A DNA stretch of 8,471 bases, taken from the NCBI GenBank assembly GCA_002470165.1, contig DKNF01000088.1, forward strand, positions 1 through 8,471, given 5' to 3'. Numbering within the stretch: the first letter of the stretch is position 1; each line of letters opens with the position of its first letter. This document shows, in pieces, positions 6,490 through 8,471 of this stretch. The notes below the pieces were generated by a model. The model was not told the origin of the DNA. It did not search any database and was given only the letters and a program-made list of their open reading frames with translations. The DNA comes from Betaproteobacteria bacterium UBA7395. Lineage in GTDB: Bacteria > Pseudomonadota > Gammaproteobacteria > Burkholderiales > Rhodocyclaceae. A program made the position numbers and the translations under genes.

Positions 6490-7605
6490 ATGCCCCCGCA
6501 TCCCGCCATTGCCACTATCGAAGAAATCGTCGCCGAACTCAAAGCCGGCCGCATGGTCGTGCTGGTCGACGAAGAAGACCGCGAGAATGAAGGCGACCTG
6601 GTCATGGCCGCCGAGCACGTCACGCCGGAAGCGATCAACTTCATGGCCAAATACGGCCGCGGCCTGGTCTGCCTGACGCTGACCAACGAGCGCTGCCGCA
6701 AACTTGGCCTGAGCCAGATGGCGCGCAGCAACGGCACCCAGTTCGGCACCGCCTTCACCGTCTCGATCGAAGCCGCCGAAGGCGTCACCACCGGCATTTC
6801 CGCCGCCGACCGGGCGCATACCATCCGCACCGCAGTGGCCCGCAACGCGATTGCCGACGACATCGTCCAGCCCGGCCACGTCTTCCCGATCACCGCCCGC
6901 GAAGGCGGCGTGCTGGTCCGCGCTGGCCACACCGAAGCGGGTTGCGACCTGGCCGGCATGGCGGGTCTGGAACCGGCGTCGGTGATCTGCGAGATCATGA
7001 ACGACGACGGCACCATGGCCCGCCTGCCGGAACTGATCGAATTCTCGAAGCAGCACGGCCTGAAGATCGGCACCATCGCCGACCTCATCCACTACCGCGC
7101 CGCCTCGGAAAAGCTGGTCGAGCGCGTCACCAGCAAGACCATCGCCACAGCGCATGGCGAATTCCTGATGCACGCCTACGTCGACCGCGCCGGCGGCGCC
7201 ACTCATCTGGCGCTGGTCAAGGGTGAAATCCCGGCCGACGGTGAAACCCTGGTCCGCGTCCATGAGCCGCTGTCGGTGCTCGACTTCCTCGACCCGGCGA
7301 GCAAGCGCCAGTCGTTCTCGATCGACGAGGCGCAGGCCGCACTGGCGAAAAACGGCCACGGCGTGATCGTCCTGATGCACCGCCCGGAAGACGGCGAAGC
7401 CCTGCTCGCCCGCCTGACCACGCCGGTCGATGCCCCGCGCCAGCAACAGAAATGGGACCCGCGCACCTACGGCATCGGCGCGCAGATCCTGCGCGATGTC
7501 GGCGTCAGCCGCATGCGCCTGCTCTCCAGCCCGCGCAAGATGCCCTCCATGACCGGTTTCGGCCTCGAAGTCACCGGTTTCGTCACTTCCCCTGCGGAGC
7601 TTTGA
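6490..7605 (+). CDS. ribB: DHBP synthase RibB fused to a degenerate GTP cyclohydrolase II-like domain (RibBX type)
   Basis: The N-terminal half (residues 1 to about 205) converts ribulose 5-phosphate to 3,4-dihydroxy-2-butanone 4-phosphate plus formate for riboflavin synthesis. It keeps the acidic metal loop DEEDRENEGD at 27-36, PGHVFP at 128-133, HTEAGCDL at 147-154 and the CEIM glutamate (Glu168). The C-terminal half (about 215-371) is RibA-like in outline (HGEFLMHAY, LALVKGEI, LVRVHE, YGIGAQILRDVGV, RLLSS). However, the zinc site of GTP cyclohydrolase II, C-x-T-GD through RCDCG, is replaced by EPLSVLDFLDPASK at 259-272 with no cysteine, and the HRQEGR-type loop is replaced by HRPEDGE. This half should not hydrolyse GTP. 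It matches the RibBX variant described in Proteobacteria. The start is ATG 6490; a TTG at 6472 would add six residues. The Shine-Dalgarno is weak (GGAA at 6474). ribH follows after 3 bases. Confidence 0.93.
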   Translation: MPPHPAIATIEEIVAELKAGRMVVLVDEEDRENEGDLVMAAEHVTPEAINFMAKYGRGLVCLTLTNERCRKLGLSQMARSNGTQFGTAFTVSIEAAEGVTTGISAADRAHTIRTAVARNAIADDIVQPGHVFPITAREGGVLVRAGHTEAGCDLAGMAGLEPASVICEIMNDDGTMARLPELIEFSKQHGLKIGTIADLIHYRAASEKLVERVTSKTIATAHGEFLMHAYVDRAGGATHLALVKGEIPADGETLVRVHEPLSVLDFLDPASKRQSFSIDEAQAALAKNGHGVIVLMHRPEDGEALLARLTTPVDAPRQQQKWDPRTYGIGAQILRDVGVSRMRLLSSPRKMPSMTGFGLEVTGFVTSPAEL

Positions 7606-7608
7606 TCC

Positions 7609-8085
7609 ATGTCCCGTTTTGACAACGTATTCGAATACGACAAGAACCTCGACGGCAACGGCCTGACCGTCGGCGTCGTCATGAGCCGCTTCAACCTGCC
7701 CGTCTGCGAAGGCCTGCTTTCGGCCTGTGTCGCCGAACTCAAGCGCCTCGGTGTGGCCGACGAGGACATGGCCATCGCCACCTGCCCCGGCGCCCTCGAA
7801 ATCCCGCTGATCCTGCAGACGATGGCGCAAACCGGCGAGTTCGACGCGCTGATCGCGCTCGGCGCGGTCATCCGCGGCGACACCTACCATTTCGAAGTGG
7901 TTTCCAACGACGCCTGCCGGGCGATCATGGAACTGCAACTGCACACCGGCATCCCGATTGCCAACGGCATCCTCACCTGCGACACCGACGAACAGGCCGA
8001 AGTGCGCATGCAGCCCAAGGGTACCGACTGCGCCCAGGCGGCGGTCGAAATGGCCAATCTCCAGAAAGCCCTCATCAATGAGTGA
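7609..8085 (+). CDS. ribH: 6,7-dimethyl-8-ribityllumazine synthase RibH
   Basis: RibH condenses 5-amino-6-ribitylamino-uracil with the 3,4-dihydroxy-2-butanone 4-phosphate made by the upstream RibB, giving lumazine, the precursor of riboflavin. In most bacteria it assembles as a pentamer or an icosahedral 60-mer. The 158-residue length is typical. Motifs are SRFN at 26-29, PGALEIP at 60-66, [14 protein letters not shown] at 85-98 with the catalytic-site His94, and NGILT at 119-123. The terminal helix segment [15 protein letters not shown] is also as expected. The start is ATG 7609, 9 bases after GGAG at 7596-7599, and only 3 bases separate it from the ribB stop. Its last 8 bases overlap the start of nusB, so ribB, ribH and nusB form one tightly packed operon. 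Confidence 0.97.
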   Translation: MSRFDNVFEYDKNLDGNGLTVGVVMSRFNLPVCEGLLSACVAELKRLGVADEDMAIATCPGALEIPLILQTMAQTGEFDALIALGAVIRGDTYHFEVVSNDACRAIMELQLHTGIPIANGILTCDTDEQAEVRMQPKGTDCAQAAVEMANLQKALINE

Positions 8086-8471
8086 CCAGGAACAAACCCC
8101 GAAGGCGCCGCCCAAGTCGGCCCGTCGCCGCGCCCGCGAATTCGTCCTGCAGGGCCTCTACCAGTGGCGTGTCGGCGGTGCCGATGAAGCCGCCATCGAA
8201 GCCTATGCCCCCGAAATGGAAGGCTTCGCCAAGGCCGACCGCGAGTTCTTCGTCGGCACCCTGCGTGGCGTCATCGGCCAGCAGGCTGCACTCACCGAGC
8301 GCATCGGCGCCCACATCGACCGCCCCTTCGGCGAACTCTCGCCGATCGAGGCCAGCGTGCTGCTGATGGGCAGTTTCGAGATGGTCAACCATCCGGAAAC
8401 GCCGTACCGCGTGATCATCAACGAAGCCATCGAGCTGACCAAGGCCTTCGGCGGCACCGACGGCCACAAGT
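8078..8471 (+). CDS. nusB: Transcription antitermination factor NusB (partial, 3' end beyond the window)
   Basis: NusB pairs with ribosomal protein S10 (NusE) on boxA RNA to promote antitermination, chiefly of rRNA transcripts. The reading frame opens at ATG 8078 and is still open at the window edge after 131 complete codons; full-length members are about 140-160 residues, so only a short C-terminal part is missing. Visible are a short charged N-terminus ([13 protein letters not shown]), the RNA-binding [15 protein letters not shown] at 16-30, [16 protein letters not shown] at 87-102, and [20 protein letters not shown] at 112-131, where the family continues with a conserved F/YVNG. It overlaps the ribH stop by 8 bases and lacks a strong Shine-Dalgarno, consistent with translational coupling. 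The ribH-nusB order is widely conserved in bacteria. Confidence 0.96.
   Translation, partial: MSDQEQTPKAPPKSARRRAREFVLQGLYQWRVGGADEAAIEAYAPEMEGFAKADREFFVGTLRGVIGQQAALTERIGAHIDRPFGELSPIEASVLLMGSFEMVNHPETPYRVIINEAIELTKAFGGTDGHK

Noticed and set aside
4749..7088. A 779-codon open frame on the minus strand across the EAL-domain gene and ribB
   Set aside because: It lies opposite two clearly conserved plus-strand genes. The translation is low-complexity and biased toward D, G, V, A, R and Q, as expected from the reverse of GC-rich codons. It has no recognisable motif and no ribosome binding site.
7135..7602. A frameshift or sequencing error explaining the missing RibA motifs
   Set aside because: The frame stays open with good protein-like sequence to a normal stop 3 bases before ribH, and the flanking RibA-like segments are in the same frame. 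The loss is by substitution, as in RibBX proteins.
6421..8115. A 564-codon open frame on the minus strand opposite ribB and ribH
   Set aside because: It is the same GC-bias artefact: it shadows two well-identified genes, and its product resembles no known family.

Overview
The window is a GC-rich, densely packed chromosomal segment with every gene on the + strand. The order lolB (3' end) - ispE - tRNA-Gln - prs - rplY - pth - ychF is a familiar betaproteobacterial core block. With the protein sequences it suggests a betaproteobacterium, perhaps of the Rhodocyclales (Dechloromonas/Azonexus type). The class is fairly secure; the order is an impression from gene order and residue patterns, not a search result. 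I see no insertion sequence, phage gene, CRISPR array or other sign of recent transfer.

Bases 1-1033 hold the end of the outer-membrane lipoprotein receptor gene lolB, overlapping by 4 bases the isoprenoid kinase gene ispE. Bases 1034-1222 hold a stable-RNA unit: a candidate promoter, tRNA-Gln(UUG) with an encoded CCA, and a hairpin terminator. Bases 1276-2884 hold prs (PRPP synthase) and rplY (bL25, long CTC/TL5 form). The short gap between them has two abutting inverted repeats, the second wrapped round the rplY ribosome binding site. A strong intrinsic terminator (2907-2940) follows rplY.

Bases 2948-6395 hold pth (peptidyl-tRNA hydrolase), ychF (ribosome-associated ATPase) and a cytosolic PAS-GGDEF-EAL protein whose cyclase, inhibitory-site and phosphodiesterase motifs all look intact. 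The pth start lies only 7 bases after the terminator. A 94-base gap with a 10-base direct repeat leads into ribB-ribH-nusB (6490 to the window end). The ribB product has an intact DHBP synthase half fused to a GTP cyclohydrolase II-like half that has lost the zinc cysteines and catalytic segments. This is the RibBX type rather than a true RibBA, so the cell should need a separate ribA.

Functionally, tRNA-Gln, bL25, Pth, YchF and NusB belong to translation and RNA synthesis. Prs, IspE and the rib genes are central biosynthesis. The cyclic-di-GMP protein is the one accessory gene. I did not find a convincing undescribed system. The points most worth a second look are the degenerate RibX half, the rplY leader, the pth start beside a terminator, and the repeat-bearing region upstream of ribB.
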